From positions 1-64,000 of the IMG/VR virus record IMGVR_UViG_3300042914_003763: a DNA stretch of 64,000 bases; one strand, written 5' to 3'. The notes under the pieces are model-generated. The model saw only the letters and a program-made list of their open reading frames with translations, was not told the DNA's origin and made no database searches. This DNA comes from a virus. A program made the position numbers and the translations under genes. Shown piece after piece: positions 1 through 7,405 of this stretch; position 1 is the stretch's first letter; every line of letters starts with the position of its first letter.

Positions 1-398
1 TAAAAGACGATCGTCGTCAAGTTGTAACTGTAGCCAAGTAGTAGCTACACATTACGTGACGTTACGATCTATTAGATACCTGATAAGCCAGTTCTCACTA
101 GCCTAACCTGTTACGGTACGGTATCTCTCTTTCTTTGTGATATCAATATATCCCGGATACCCGTACAGTAGTTAACCTAGATCCACCATGTTTGAAGGAT
201 ATGTAAACAGCTGTAACCCTTATGTAGCAAGGGTTTTGGGTATCGCTTATATACGAATAAGCGCGTAGTGGGAATGAGAGATTAACAAATACACTAAATC
301 ATATTCCCCTAACCAAATCAACACTTATCAAATATATCAATTACAATATCAACATAACTGTTACATCAACTTATCACCTAGAAACACCAATTATCTTC
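1..398. other. Non-coding leader with hairpins
   Basis: I see no convincing gene here. The stretch holds a palindrome GACGATCGTC at 6-15, a hairpin TGTAGC/GCTACA at 29-49, a terminator-like hairpin at 215-235 and a 7-bp hairpin CGCTTAT/ATAAGCG at 244-263. The density of stems suggests the tail of a structured-RNA region or the 5' leader of the terminase transcript. No complete tRNA cloverleaf was found. Confidence 0.5.
215..238 (+). terminator. Hairpin AACCCTT/AAGGGTT followed by T-rich run
   Basis: A perfect 7-bp stem (215-221 with 229-235), a 7-nt loop and then a short T run. It would end transcripts arriving from the left of the window, before the terminase small-subunit gene. Confidence 0.5.
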
Positions 399-1103
399 AT
401 GGCATTCAATGAACAATATGAGTGGTTAAAGATAGAAAAAGAATATATCCAAGGAATTAAAACTCGTAACATTGAGACAGGTGAAATAACAATAACTTAC
501 CCGACACACCAAGATATATGTGACAAATACGGTATGCACCTAAAAACATTGCAGATACGTTCATCAAAAGAAAGATGGGGTATGCGCCGCAAACAGTATC
601 AAGCTAAACTCAAATACAAAAACAGCGATGTCAACTTTGAAGACATACTTGGTGAATCAGCTAAATTCGATGCTCTGATATTACAAGTAAACGAGAATGT
701 AGCATCACTTCTATTAGATAAACTTAAACCTTACCTCGAAATAATGAAAGCTAACGATGAAAATAATACTGAGTTAGCAGATAAATATTATGATGAAGAT
801 GGTAACTGTTCACTACCACCGTTAACAGTACGTGAACTTAAAGATATAGCGTTAACAGGTAAAGAGATAATTAATACAGTAAGAAATATACTTGGTGAAG
901 GTAACAACGTCAACTTACTAGATAACATCCGTGATCAAATACAACTTGATTACGATAACAAACGTAGACAACGTATCTTACCTAAATCACATATCAGACA
1001 ACAACTTAAACAAATGGATGAGATAGAAAAACAAGCTAGTGAACTTCAATTGAGAAAAGAAGAACTAAAAAAAATGTTAGATGAACGCAATAATAAACAA
1101 TAG
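399..1103 (+). CDS. Probable terminase small subunit
   Basis: 234 aa. Residues about 30-62 read as a helix-turn-helix of the type in small terminases ('HQDICDKYGMHLKTLQIRS' followed by KERWGMRR), i.e. a DNA-recognition domain that binds the packaging site. A helical middle follows, then a basic, glutamine- and lysine-rich coiled-coil C-terminus (about 180-234) suited to oligomerisation. The role is inferred from the HTH, the length and the position upstream of the large terminase. The two genes are unusually far apart (2.3 kb), separated by minus-strand genes. The ATG at 399 is the first in frame; no clear Shine-Dalgarno. Two copies of the dispersed AGATAGAAAAA motif lie inside (430, 1021). 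It could instead be an unrelated DNA-binding protein. Confidence 0.6.
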   Translation: MAFNEQYEWLKIEKEYIQGIKTRNIETGEITITYPTHQDICDKYGMHLKTLQIRSSKERWGMRRKQYQAKLKYKNSDVNFEDILGESAKFDALILQVNENVASLLLDKLKPYLEIMKANDENNTELADKYYDEDGNCSLPPLTVRELKDIALTGKEIINTVRNILGEGNNVNLLDNIRDQIQLDYDNKRRQRILPKSHIRQQLKQMDEIEKQASELQLRKEELKKMLDERNNKQ

Positions 1104-1130
1104 AATGAGAATAACAACGAATAAAACAAA

Positions 1131-1188
1131 GGCGCGACTTAACGTAATATCAAAGTGTATAAAATAACTCAGTAGTTAACATCGCGCC
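1131..1188. terminator. Inverted repeat GGCGCGA/TCGCGCC between convergent genes
   Basis: A 7-bp GC-rich inverted repeat (1131-1137 and 1182-1188) with a 44-nt loop lies between the plus-strand gene ending at 1103 and the minus-strand gene ending at 1203. The position fits a bidirectional terminator, but the loop is long and there is no strong T run. Confidence 0.35.
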
Positions 1189-1202
1189 ATCTCATTCATT
1201 AG

Positions 1203-1427
1203 CTAATTAATAAATTCAGCTTTGTAAATAACATAGCCTTCTATATCAGTTACTTCAACCATTTCACCTATTTGCGGTGGAGATGATAACAACCACGATC
1301 TAACTGAAATATACTTATCGTTAGGTAATTGAATTACAAACTTAGGTGGATGTTGTTTGTAGAATACTTCAATTGGTGTAGGAAACTCAACTTTGTATTC
1401 CTCATTATCGTAAATAAAGCTAACCAT
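1203..1427 (-). CDS. Small hypothetical protein
   Basis: 74 aa, not recognised. The sequence is beta-rich with alternating charged and aromatic residues (MVSFIYDNEEYKVEF...), like many small phage early proteins. It starts just downstream of a variant dispersed motif (TTTTTCTACCC at 1428) and lies alone between two non-coding stretches. Function unknown. Confidence 0.6.
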   Translation of the reverse strand: MVSFIYDNEEYKVEFPTPIEVFYKQHPPKFVIQLPNDKYISVRSWLLSSPPQIGEMVEVTDIEGYVIYKAEFIN

Positions 1428-1641
1428 TTTTTCTACCCTTTCTTAATCGCAGCTAATATAATTCTATCATGTTTGATGAAGTTAAGAAATGTTGTGGGAC
1501 GTGGAATGTCCTGGTGTAACATAGGCTAGTGTTTGTATGGTATGTCTTATTATTATTATTGTTATTAATAATAACTTATACCAAACTAATTGTTATTTAA
1601 TACTCGTTATTAGGATTGACTAATAGGAGTTAGTGAGTTGT

Positions 1642-1720
1642 ATCACCATCATGCCCGAAGTTAGTTGAAGTTTCTTGTTGTGTTATTACTATTATAACTA
1701 ACTAATCTAAATATGGTGAT
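1642..1720. promoter_or_regulatory. Nested symmetric inverted repeats
   Basis: ATCACCAT (1642-1649) pairs with ATGGTGAT (1713-1720), and AGTTAGTT (1659-1666) pairs with AACTAACT (1696-1703). Both spacers between outer and inner arms are exactly 9 nt. The symmetry suggests either a folded RNA with an internal loop or a protein-binding site. A dispersed-motif copy begins two bases after it. Confidence 0.45.
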
Positions 1721-1802
1721 GAGATAGAAAAATAAATAAGGGTCGAAGTAAATATATAAGCGCATTATAGTAGTGACAAGTCTAAGCAGTTCTAGAGTAA
1801 GA

Positions 1803-1828
1803 TAAGCGGCATTATAGGTTGCCGCTTA
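1803..1828 (-). terminator. Perfect 9-bp hairpin TAAGCGGCA/TGCCGCTTA
   Basis: Stem 1803-1811 with 1820-1828, 8-nt loop, directly downstream of the minus-strand operon that ends at 1839. The stem is GC-rich; the T run on the minus strand is weak (TCTTACT). Confidence 0.55.
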
Positions 1829-1838
1829 ATGTAATTAA

Positions 1839-2504
1839 CTACATTATCAACTTACGTTTAACTAATCTACTACTCTTAGGTTTAACATCGCCTATTTTAG
1901 ATATTGCATCTAGTTCTAAATCTTTAAGTCTACTAATACCGACTACTCCAATCCCACCCATTAACTTACCTTTAGTTGTATTATCGTCCCAATAATCTGA
2001 CTTACTATCAATATCAGAATAACATTTTGCTCCATCAATAAAACCACGTTCATATTTTTCTTGTAACATTAAGCTAAATAAACATTCAATTTCATTATCA
2101 CAATCTAATTCTTGTTGTTGTAACTTATTTAAGTCGTTATCACCATTAACTAATGTCTCTAATTGAGTTAGGCGGCGATCTAGTTGTTTAATTAAACTAC
2201 CTTCATTACCTAAATTAAAGTATGGTTCTAGTTGTTCAACAAATTCATTAATATCATAAGTACCATAATGGTCTATTTGTACATCATTACGGTAGATAGT
2301 GAAGTTGCAACTTGTTCCTTTATACTTAGATGAATAAGTAACTACAACGCTAATAGCAACAGGATTAGTTTTAGTTGGTTTAGTTTCATAACTAGCAACA
2401 ATACTATCACTAGTTTCATTAAACTCTGTAAATGGTAAGTGAGCTACTGCTGCTTTAAATTGCGCCAACTTGGAATTACTACGACTAACTTTGTTACGAA
2501 TCAT
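1839..2504 (-). CDS. Hypothetical protein
   Basis: 221 aa, not recognised. Residues about 20-90 are beta-rich (IVASYETKPTKTNPVAISVVV), followed by an acidic helical stretch with many leucines (about 95-140). The C-terminus is basic (KPKSSRLVKRKLIM). It is the last gene of a three-gene minus-strand set (2830-3369, 2522-2830, 1839-2504) with short spacers. A TTTTTCTACCT motif copy lies in its leader (2504-2514). Confidence 0.6.
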   Translation of the reverse strand: MIRNKVSRSNSKLAQFKAAVAHLPFTEFNETSDSIVASYETKPTKTNPVAISVVVTYSSKYKGTSCNFTIYRNDVQIDHYGTYDINEFVEQLEPYFNLGNEGSLIKQLDRRLTQLETLVNGDNDLNKLQQQELDCDNEIECLFSLMLQEKYERGFIDGAKCYSDIDSKSDYWDDNTTKGKLMGGIGVVGISRLKDLELDAISKIGDVKPKSSRLVKRKLIM

Positions 2505-2521
2505 TTTTCTACCTTATTGAA

Positions 2522-2830
2522 TTAGTTATTAAAAACATCGTTTCCTACATCAACTTTAACATTTTTACCTAACAGATCATAATCATTTAAGATTTCTTTT
2601 ACTAATGCAACAATTTCGTCTTTGTTATCACCATTATAGATAGTAGTAACACCACTCATCTTACATATAACAGTAACTTCAAACGTATTATCATTAGTAT
2701 CACTAACTTCAAGTTGTCTTAGTAGTGTTAGTAGTTGTTCCTTAATACTATTAAGATCGTAATCAAATAAGGTACAACTCTTGTTACCTAACCACAAGTT
2801 AATAGATACAGGGTATTTGAATACTTGCAT
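2522..2830 (-). CDS. Hypothetical protein
   Basis: 102 aa, not recognised. Mixed alpha/beta, acidic, with no membrane segment. Its start codon overlaps the stop of the ClpP-like gene by 1 nt, so the two are probably translationally coupled. It may act with that protein, but nothing in the sequence says how. Confidence 0.6.
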   Translation of the reverse strand: MQVFKYPVSINLWLGNKSCTLFDYDLNSIKEQLLTLLRQLEVSDTNDNTFEVTVICKMSGVTTIYNGDNKDEIVALVKEILNDYDLLGKNVKVDVGNDVFNN

Positions 2831-3369
2831 TATAATACCTCATTAACTAGTTGTAAGTCTAATGCTTGTTTCGCGCCGAAGAATATTTCTTCTTGCATCA
2901 TATCTTTAGTTATCTTAGTATGCTTACTGTAGATATCAACAAACTGTTGAAACAACATCTCACTGAATGTGCTGCTAACCCAAGTAGATGCTGATTGTAT
3001 TATGAAGTTAGTATTACTGGTACACTTTCTCTTGTCAGTACCAAGCAGTGGAATAATAGCAGTACTAGAAATAACTCCTGATGCAATAACAGTTATATCT
3101 AAACTACTATTTCTTAACACATCATACATCAACAAACCAGAAGTACAATGACCACCATTACTAGTTAAATACAACTTACAAGTCTTATCAACATAATCAC
3201 GTTTACTTTTTTCTATCTCATGTAATAAGTACATGAATCTGTAAGCACTTTTGTCATCAATGTCACCCGTGAAATACAAGTTACCATCTTGTATTTCTAC
3301 TATCGCAGTAGACGGTTCAAAGAAGTTGTTGTTAGTATCTGTTTGTGTTGTTGTCATATCGTAATTCAT
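2830..3369 (-). CDS. ClpP-like protein with altered catalytic residues
   Basis: 179 aa with the ClpP/crotonase-type fold signature: a GD hairpin near 35, 'YLTSNGGHCTSGLLMYDVL' at 67-85 (the ClpP oxyanion-strand region), 'ASGVISSTAIIPLLG' at 96-110 (nucleophile Ser about 102) and a C-terminal 'GAKQALDLQLVNEVL' like ClpP 'A.EA.EYGLVD'. By motif alignment the catalytic His position (IMIHQP in ClpP) is Gln125, and the Asp position seems to be Glu. It may therefore be inactive or structural, or use other residues. In phages, ClpP-like proteins often serve as head-maturation proteases, but here another gene (19356) fits that role better. Divergent from the large terminase gene, 31 bp away. Confidence 0.7.
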   Translation of the reverse strand: MNYDMTTTQTDTNNNFFEPSTAIVEIQDGNLYFTGDIDDKSAYRFMYLLHEIEKSKRDYVDKTCKLYLTSNGGHCTSGLLMYDVLRNSSLDITVIASGVISSTAIIPLLGTDKRKCTSNTNFIIQSASTWVSSTFSEMLFQQFVDIYSKHTKITKDMMQEEIFFGAKQALDLQLVNEVL

Positions 3370-3400
3370 TATCTAAGTTACTATGTAGCTATGCTATCAC

Positions 3401-5077
3401 ATGATCTACATGAGTAACAATCCACAAAGAGATGCAATAAGGAGAGAATTATTAGAGATAGAAAAAAAGTTAAACGATCTACAACTAAAACAACAAGATT
3501 ATGACTTACCCAAACTTGAATCACTTATTGAAGAACAAAGTTATATTGAAGCTTATGAAAGTAGTTATCAATTCCTACAACATAGCTGGTCTACATTTGA
3601 ACCATCAGATTTTCTACCTGCTAAACATCTTCATGCTATAAGTGAACATCTTGATGCTTGTTTAGCTGGTCAAATTAAAAAACTTATCATTAACTTACCA
3701 CCACGATTCAGTAAATCATCTTTAGTTAGTAAAGCATTTCCACCATACTGTTGGATTAAAGATCCTGGTAAACGTATTATCAACATAAGTTACTCCAAAA
3801 GATTAGCAGTAGGTGATTCACTTGTAAGCCGCAATATTATTGAAAGTGATTGGTATCAAAAAGGATTAAACACCGTATGGAAAGATATTAATAAATGGAA
3901 GTCAATATGGGAATTAAGTAAGGATCAGAACACTAAAGAAGATTACCGTAACACTTGGGATGGTAGACGTTTTGCTACTTCAACAGGTGGTACGTTAACG
4001 GGTGTAGGTGGTGACATCATATTAGTGGATGATCCACTTAATCCTGAAATGGCACACAGTAAGATTGAGCGTGATAATTGCAACGAATGGGCATCACAAA
4101 CATTACCATCACGACTTGATGATAAACAAAATGGTGTGATCATACTGATTCAACAAAGATTGCATGATCTTGATTTAACAGGTTATTTCCTTGAACAAGG
4201 AATATGGGAACATCTTTTTCTACCTAATGAATGGGAAGAATCACGGCGTTTTTGGACTAGTATTGGTTGGACTGATTGGCGTGTTAAGGAAAACGAATTA
4301 CTTGATCCAGTACGACACTCACAAGAAGTAACTGAACAACTTAAAGTTCAAATGGGAGAATATGGTTATGCGGGTCAGTATCAACAGAATCCTGTACCTC
4401 TAGGTGGTGGACTAATTAAACAAGAGTGGTGGAAGTATTGGTTTGTGTTACCTAACTACTTCGATAGTGCTTGTATTGCTATGGACTTATCTATTAAAGA
4501 TGGTAAGGATAATGATAATACAGCATTAGTTGCAATAGGAAAACGTGATAACAAGTTCTACATAATAGATGTTGTTTATGGAAAGATGGACATCGTTAAG
4601 CAAGTAGAAACTATAACTAACTTCTGTGATAAACATAACTGGATAAGAGCTAAGTTAATAGAAGACGCTGCTAATGGTAGTCCTGTATCTCGTATGTTAG
4701 ATAACAGAATAACAGGTCTTATTAAAGTAGCAAGTAAAGGTGTACCTAAAGATGTTCGTATTATGGCAATGATACCTGAGATTAATGCAGGTAATGTACT
4801 AATACCAGATCCTAAAATTCATAATTGGATAACACCATTATTAACAGAAGCTAATATGTTTCCTAAAGGTAAACATGACGATCTGTTAGATAGTATTCAG
4901 TATGGTTTAGACTACTTATTAGAACATAATACTTATTGTCGTATGCCAGTTGATATAATAACTGAAAGTGCTAATACAGTAAGTAGAAATCAAATAAGAG
5001 AACTTGTTGCATTAACAGATAGATTTAATAACCCTGTTAATGCAACAAGAGAATATATGAGAGGATTGTTTAATTAA
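3401..5077 (+). CDS. terL: Terminase large subunit
   Basis: 558 aa, full length for the family. It is the ATP-driven packaging motor and headful nuclease. The N-terminal ATPase shows a Walker A variant 'NLPPRFSKSSLVS' near residue 98 and Walker B 'DIILVDDP' near 204. The C-terminal RNase-H-like nuclease shows acidic residues in 'AMDLSIKDGKDND' (about 357), 'IEDAANG' (about 421) and 'KHDDLLDSI' (about 491). An ATG at 3410 is an equally good start; neither has a clear Shine-Dalgarno. Motif copies at 3456 and 4215 fall in conserved coding sequence. It is followed 12 bp later by the first MFFLSD gene. Confidence 0.95.
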   Translation: MIYMSNNPQRDAIRRELLEIEKKLNDLQLKQQDYDLPKLESLIEEQSYIEAYESSYQFLQHSWSTFEPSDFLPAKHLHAISEHLDACLAGQIKKLIINLPPRFSKSSLVSKAFPPYCWIKDPGKRIINISYSKRLAVGDSLVSRNIIESDWYQKGLNTVWKDINKWKSIWELSKDQNTKEDYRNTWDGRRFATSTGGTLTGVGGDIILVDDPLNPEMAHSKIERDNCNEWASQTLPSRLDDKQNGVIILIQQRLHDLDLTGYFLEQGIWEHLFLPNEWEESRRFWTSIGWTDWRVKENELLDPVRHSQEVTEQLKVQMGEYGYAGQYQQNPVPLGGGLIKQEWWKYWFVLPNYFDSACIAMDLSIKDGKDNDNTALVAIGKRDNKFYIIDVVYGKMDIVKQVETITNFCDKHNWIRAKLIEDAANGSPVSRMLDNRITGLIKVASKGVPKDVRIMAMIPEINAGNVLIPDPKIHNWITPLLTEANMFPKGKHDDLLDSIQYGLDYLLEHNTYCRMPVDIITESANTVSRNQIRELVALTDRFNNPVNATREYMRGLFN

Positions 5078-5089
5078 CTAATATAACTT

Positions 5090-5407
5090 ATGTTTTTTCT
5101 ATCTGATTTATCAACTTATGCTAGATCACTTGGAGCTAAAGATAAAAAGAAAAGAATACGTAAACGTGGAGTATTATTAATTAGTAATAAACTAATGCCT
5201 GGATATAAACCACATCAAACTACATATATTGGTAACAGTGAAAACAATAATAAGATATTACGAGTTCAATATCAACATAAAGATGGAGAAGAAAACAATT
5301 TAGCTTTCTTAGGTAAACCAAGATATCTTAATGTTAAAGAACGAGTACAGTTACTTAAACAAGGTTTTCTTAAAGGTGACTATAAACAAGATGGAACTAC
5401 ACATTAA
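5090..5407 (+). CDS. MFFLSD-tagged small basic protein
   Basis: 105 aa. It begins MFFLSD, then 'YARSLGAKDKKKR', the tag shared by at least a dozen proteins in this window; the codons of MFFLSD contain the dispersed motif TTTTTCTATCT. Unlike its relatives it has no glycine-zipper segment after the basic stretch, but a soluble-looking region with 'PHQTTYIGNS' and 'HKDGEENNLAFLGK'. Probably a virion-associated or capsid-packaged protein by analogy with the other tagged genes; this is inference. Confidence 0.7.
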   Translation: MFFLSDLSTYARSLGAKDKKKRIRKRGVLLISNKLMPGYKPHQTTYIGNSENNNKILRVQYQHKDGEENNLAFLGKPRYLNVKERVQLLKQGFLKGDYKQDGTTH

Positions 5408-5443
5408 GTTATCATATTAATGTAACGTCATAACAACTTAACT

Positions 5444-5737
5444 ATGACTACCTTATTACAAGAACTAAAGTTAGCACATAAAGAACAAATCAAAGTTAGT
5501 TTGTTTATTGAAGGAACAGCTTATCCTTATGATGATGTAATTATCAAAAGTATTAATCGTAGTACGATAACATTTGTTGCACCTTATGTTGATAATAAAG
5601 ATAAGACAACTAAATTAGAACAAACCACAGTTAAGAAAGAATTAGTTAATGGCGTTAGCTATGTTATTGCGACAGTAGATAACGATGATAAGTTAGATGA
5701 TGAAGATGGTTGGATTGTGTTGTTTGAAGATATGTAA
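5444..5737 (+). CDS. Hypothetical acidic protein
   Basis: 97 aa, not recognised. Beta-rich N-terminal half, acidic C-terminal end (DNDDKLDDEDGW). It could be a small head or neck protein given its place after the terminase block, but there is no motif to support this. A terminator follows at 5760. Confidence 0.55.
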   Translation: MTTLLQELKLAHKEQIKVSLFIEGTAYPYDDVIIKSINRSTITFVAPYVDNKDKTTKLEQTTVKKELVNGVSYVIATVDNDDKLDDEDGWIVLFEDM

Positions 5738-5759
5738 CTAACGTTAGATAGAAAAAAGA

Positions 5760-5788
5760 AATGCGTCGTTGAACAAATACGGCGCATT
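5760..5788 (+). terminator. Hairpin AATGCGTCGT/ACGGCGCATT
   Basis: A 10-bp stem with one wobble pair and a 9-nt loop. It is preceded by AGATAGAAAAA (5746) and followed by the partial complement ATTTTCTAT, so the dispersed motif and its complement frame the hairpin. Confidence 0.6.
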
Positions 5789-5816
5789 ACCAATTTTCTA
5801 TTTAGTTAAATAATAA

Positions 5817-5838
5817 AACACCCCGTTACAGAGGCGTT
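5817..5838 (-). terminator. Minus-strand terminator of the HU gene
   Basis: Read on the minus strand, AACGCC pairs with GGTGTT across a 10-nt loop, followed by TTATTATTT. It lies 11 bp downstream of the HU gene stop. Confidence 0.5.
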
Positions 5839-5848
5839 ATTTTCATTA

Positions 5849-6184
5849 TTATGCTGCTACTTCATTTTCAACTTGATTGCTATAACGCAATTTAGATTGA
5901 TAAGCTTTAGCTGCACGGAACTTAGGTGATCTATGTGCAGGTACAGTTACACTACCTTCAGGACGTAGCTTGGTTAGTTCATTAACAATTACACGTTCCT
6001 TAGCATCAATAGCTAAGAACTTACCAAAGTCTTTAATAGTAACAGATTCACCTGCTGCTACAGTTTCAGCAATAATGTTGAAAACTGATGCAATAGCATA
6101 TTCCAACTTGTAAACTGGTAAAACCTTACCGTACTTAACCTCAAGATTCTTGTTAACTAAGGTAGCTAGTTGTTTAACGTTCAT
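5849..6184 (-). CDS. HU/IHF-family DNA-binding protein
   Basis: 111 aa. The sequence matches the HU fold: N-terminal helices ('LATLVNKNLE' and following), then 'GESVTIKDFGKF' (the beta-strand/FG turn of HU) and, after a variable arm, 'VPAHRSPKFRAAKAYQSKL', which corresponds to the HU C-terminal signature ending in the final helix. HU proteins bend and compact DNA and support integration and replication; here it may assist the nearby integrase or condense phage DNA. It is monocistronic, with its own terminator. Confidence 0.85.
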   Translation of the reverse strand: MNVKQLATLVNKNLEVKYGKVLPVYKLEYAIASVFNIIAETVAAGESVTIKDFGKFLAIDAKERVIVNELTKLRPEGSVTVPAHRSPKFRAAKAYQSKLRYSNQVENEVAA

Positions 6185-6269
6185 GATTCAATTTCCTTAT
6201 AGTGTTTGATTATTGTTTCACTATAAGCTAGTATAGTATAGTTATTAGATTAATGACAACTAAATTAAG

Positions 6270-6356
6270 ATGAAATACAAAAAGAAATTACCAGATCATC
6301 TTAGACCTAGTAAGAGCAAGAAGCATAAGTCTGTTAAGTCAGGTAGAAAAAAATAA
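6270..6356 (+). CDS. Very small basic peptide
   Basis: 28 aa beginning MKYKKKLPDHLRPSKS and ending in SGRKK, with more than a third lysine/arginine. It has its own ATG and ends inside an AGGTAGAAAAA motif copy whose codons supply the final GRKK. It resembles the basic blocks of the tagged proteins without the tag. It may be a real short protein or chance; there is no Shine-Dalgarno. Confidence 0.4.
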   Translation: MKYKKKLPDHLRPSKSKKHKSVKSGRKK

Positions 6357-6421
6357 AGTTAAGTGATTACATCAAATTGAAGTTAGGTTTGTCATAGTGT
6401 TTATATCATTAGGTAACTAAG

Positions 6422-7366
6422 ATGGGTCACATTAAACTGTTTGAATACAACGCTAATCACATTGAATATGTACCAGGTCATGAGTTCTTTAATGGTACTC
6501 AGATGGCTAAATCTTGTGGGAAGGAAATTAAACATTGGTTAGAAAACTTACAAGCTGCCGAACTATCTTACGTATTAGCTAGAAAAAATGGAGAGGTCGT
6601 GATTCCGACTTCGCTTGAATGGCAAGGGTTTTCGACCACTCAGAAAATACGAGTAGCTAAACAAAATAAATACTGGAAGTATATTCGGATACATAAAGGG
6701 GGTGACACTCCATATCAAGGTACGTACCTTCATAAGCACATTGCAATTGCTTTTGCTCAATGGTGTAGTGCCGAATTTGCACTTCAAGTATCAGAATGGG
6801 TAGAACAATTAGCTACTCACGGTAAAGTAATTCTCAACCCAACCGAAGCTGCTGACTTTGAGAAGTTCAAACAACAACAACGTAGTAAACTTCAACTACC
6901 ATGTGAACCAGTAGATGAAATTGACTTACAGTTTCGTATATTAGATTGGGTTAACTTATGTGTCAATAACGCACGTTTCAATATCGAAGTTCCTATGTTG
7001 AATAGCAAAAACAAAGTGCGCCGTATTGACTTCATTAAGAACAACGGACGTAATGTAATAGCTTACGAACTGAAACTCAATAAGATAACACTTAATGATG
7101 TAACTGAAGCAATAGCTAATCGTGAATACTTTGAGTTGTTAAGCAATTACTTTAATCGTCCCATTACTTTTATTTTTCTATCTCCATTAGGTATCGCTGA
7201 TAATGCAACTACATTGTTACGAACTATGCCTAATATCAAGTTCCAAACTGTACATGAGTTATGTTATCAGTATTATCTTAAAGGTATTAACAACAAGTGG
7301 AAGAATAATGTTGTTAACTTAACTAACAATATGAACACTAATAGGTTTAGTTGCTTATTCAATTAG
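6422..7366 (+). CDS. KilA-N domain protein with nuclease-like C-terminus
   Basis: 314 aa. Residues about 1-145 are a KilA-N domain, with the diagnostic 'GTYLHKHIAIAFAQWCSAEF' and QVSEWVEQL. KilA-N domains bind nucleic acid and are common in phage antirepressors and regulators. Residues about 168-265 have the order D...(E/Q)xK seen in PD-(D/E)XK endonucleases ('RRIDFIKNNGRNVIAYELKL'), so the C-terminus may cleave DNA or be a degenerate nuclease fold. It sits between the HU and integrase genes, fitting a lysogeny or host-takeover role. It is convergent with the integrase gene. Confidence 0.75.
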   Translation: MGHIKLFEYNANHIEYVPGHEFFNGTQMAKSCGKEIKHWLENLQAAELSYVLARKNGEVVIPTSLEWQGFSTTQKIRVAKQNKYWKYIRIHKGGDTPYQGTYLHKHIAIAFAQWCSAEFALQVSEWVEQLATHGKVILNPTEAADFEKFKQQQRSKLQLPCEPVDEIDLQFRILDWVNLCVNNARFNIEVPMLNSKNKVRRIDFIKNNGRNVIAYELKLNKITLNDVTEAIANREYFELLSNYFNRPITFIFLSPLGIADNATTLLRTMPNIKFQTVHELCYQYYLKGINNKWKNNVVNLTNNMNTNRFSCLFN

Positions 7367-7367
7367 T

Positions 7368-7394
7368 GGGGCATTAAAAGTCACCCCCTTTTTT
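7368..7394 (+). terminator. Weak GGGG/CCCC hairpin with T6
   Basis: GGGG (7368-7371) can pair with CCCC (7384-7387), followed by six T residues that belong to a dispersed-motif copy (7390-7400). It lies between convergent genes. Confidence 0.45.
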
Positions 7395-7405
7395 CTATCT
7401 CTACA

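Larger units (their letters stand above)
1428..1838. other. Non-coding region rich in inverted repeats
   Basis: About 410 nt without a credible gene. It contains a hairpin GGTAT-TTATTATTA/TAATAATAA-ATACC (1539-1582), a nested symmetric inverted repeat (1642-1720), one AGATAGAAAAA copy (1722-1732) and a terminator hairpin (1803-1828). It may be a regulatory or origin-like region; nothing in it decides between these. Confidence 0.45.

Noticed and set aside
1-398. tRNA in the left leader
   Set aside because: Several stems, but no acceptor plus T-arm combination could be made.
3943-4143. Minus-strand open frame inside the large terminase gene
   Set aside because: Shadow of a conserved gene on the opposite strand, as are those inside the tape measure, fibre and 26.5-kb genes.
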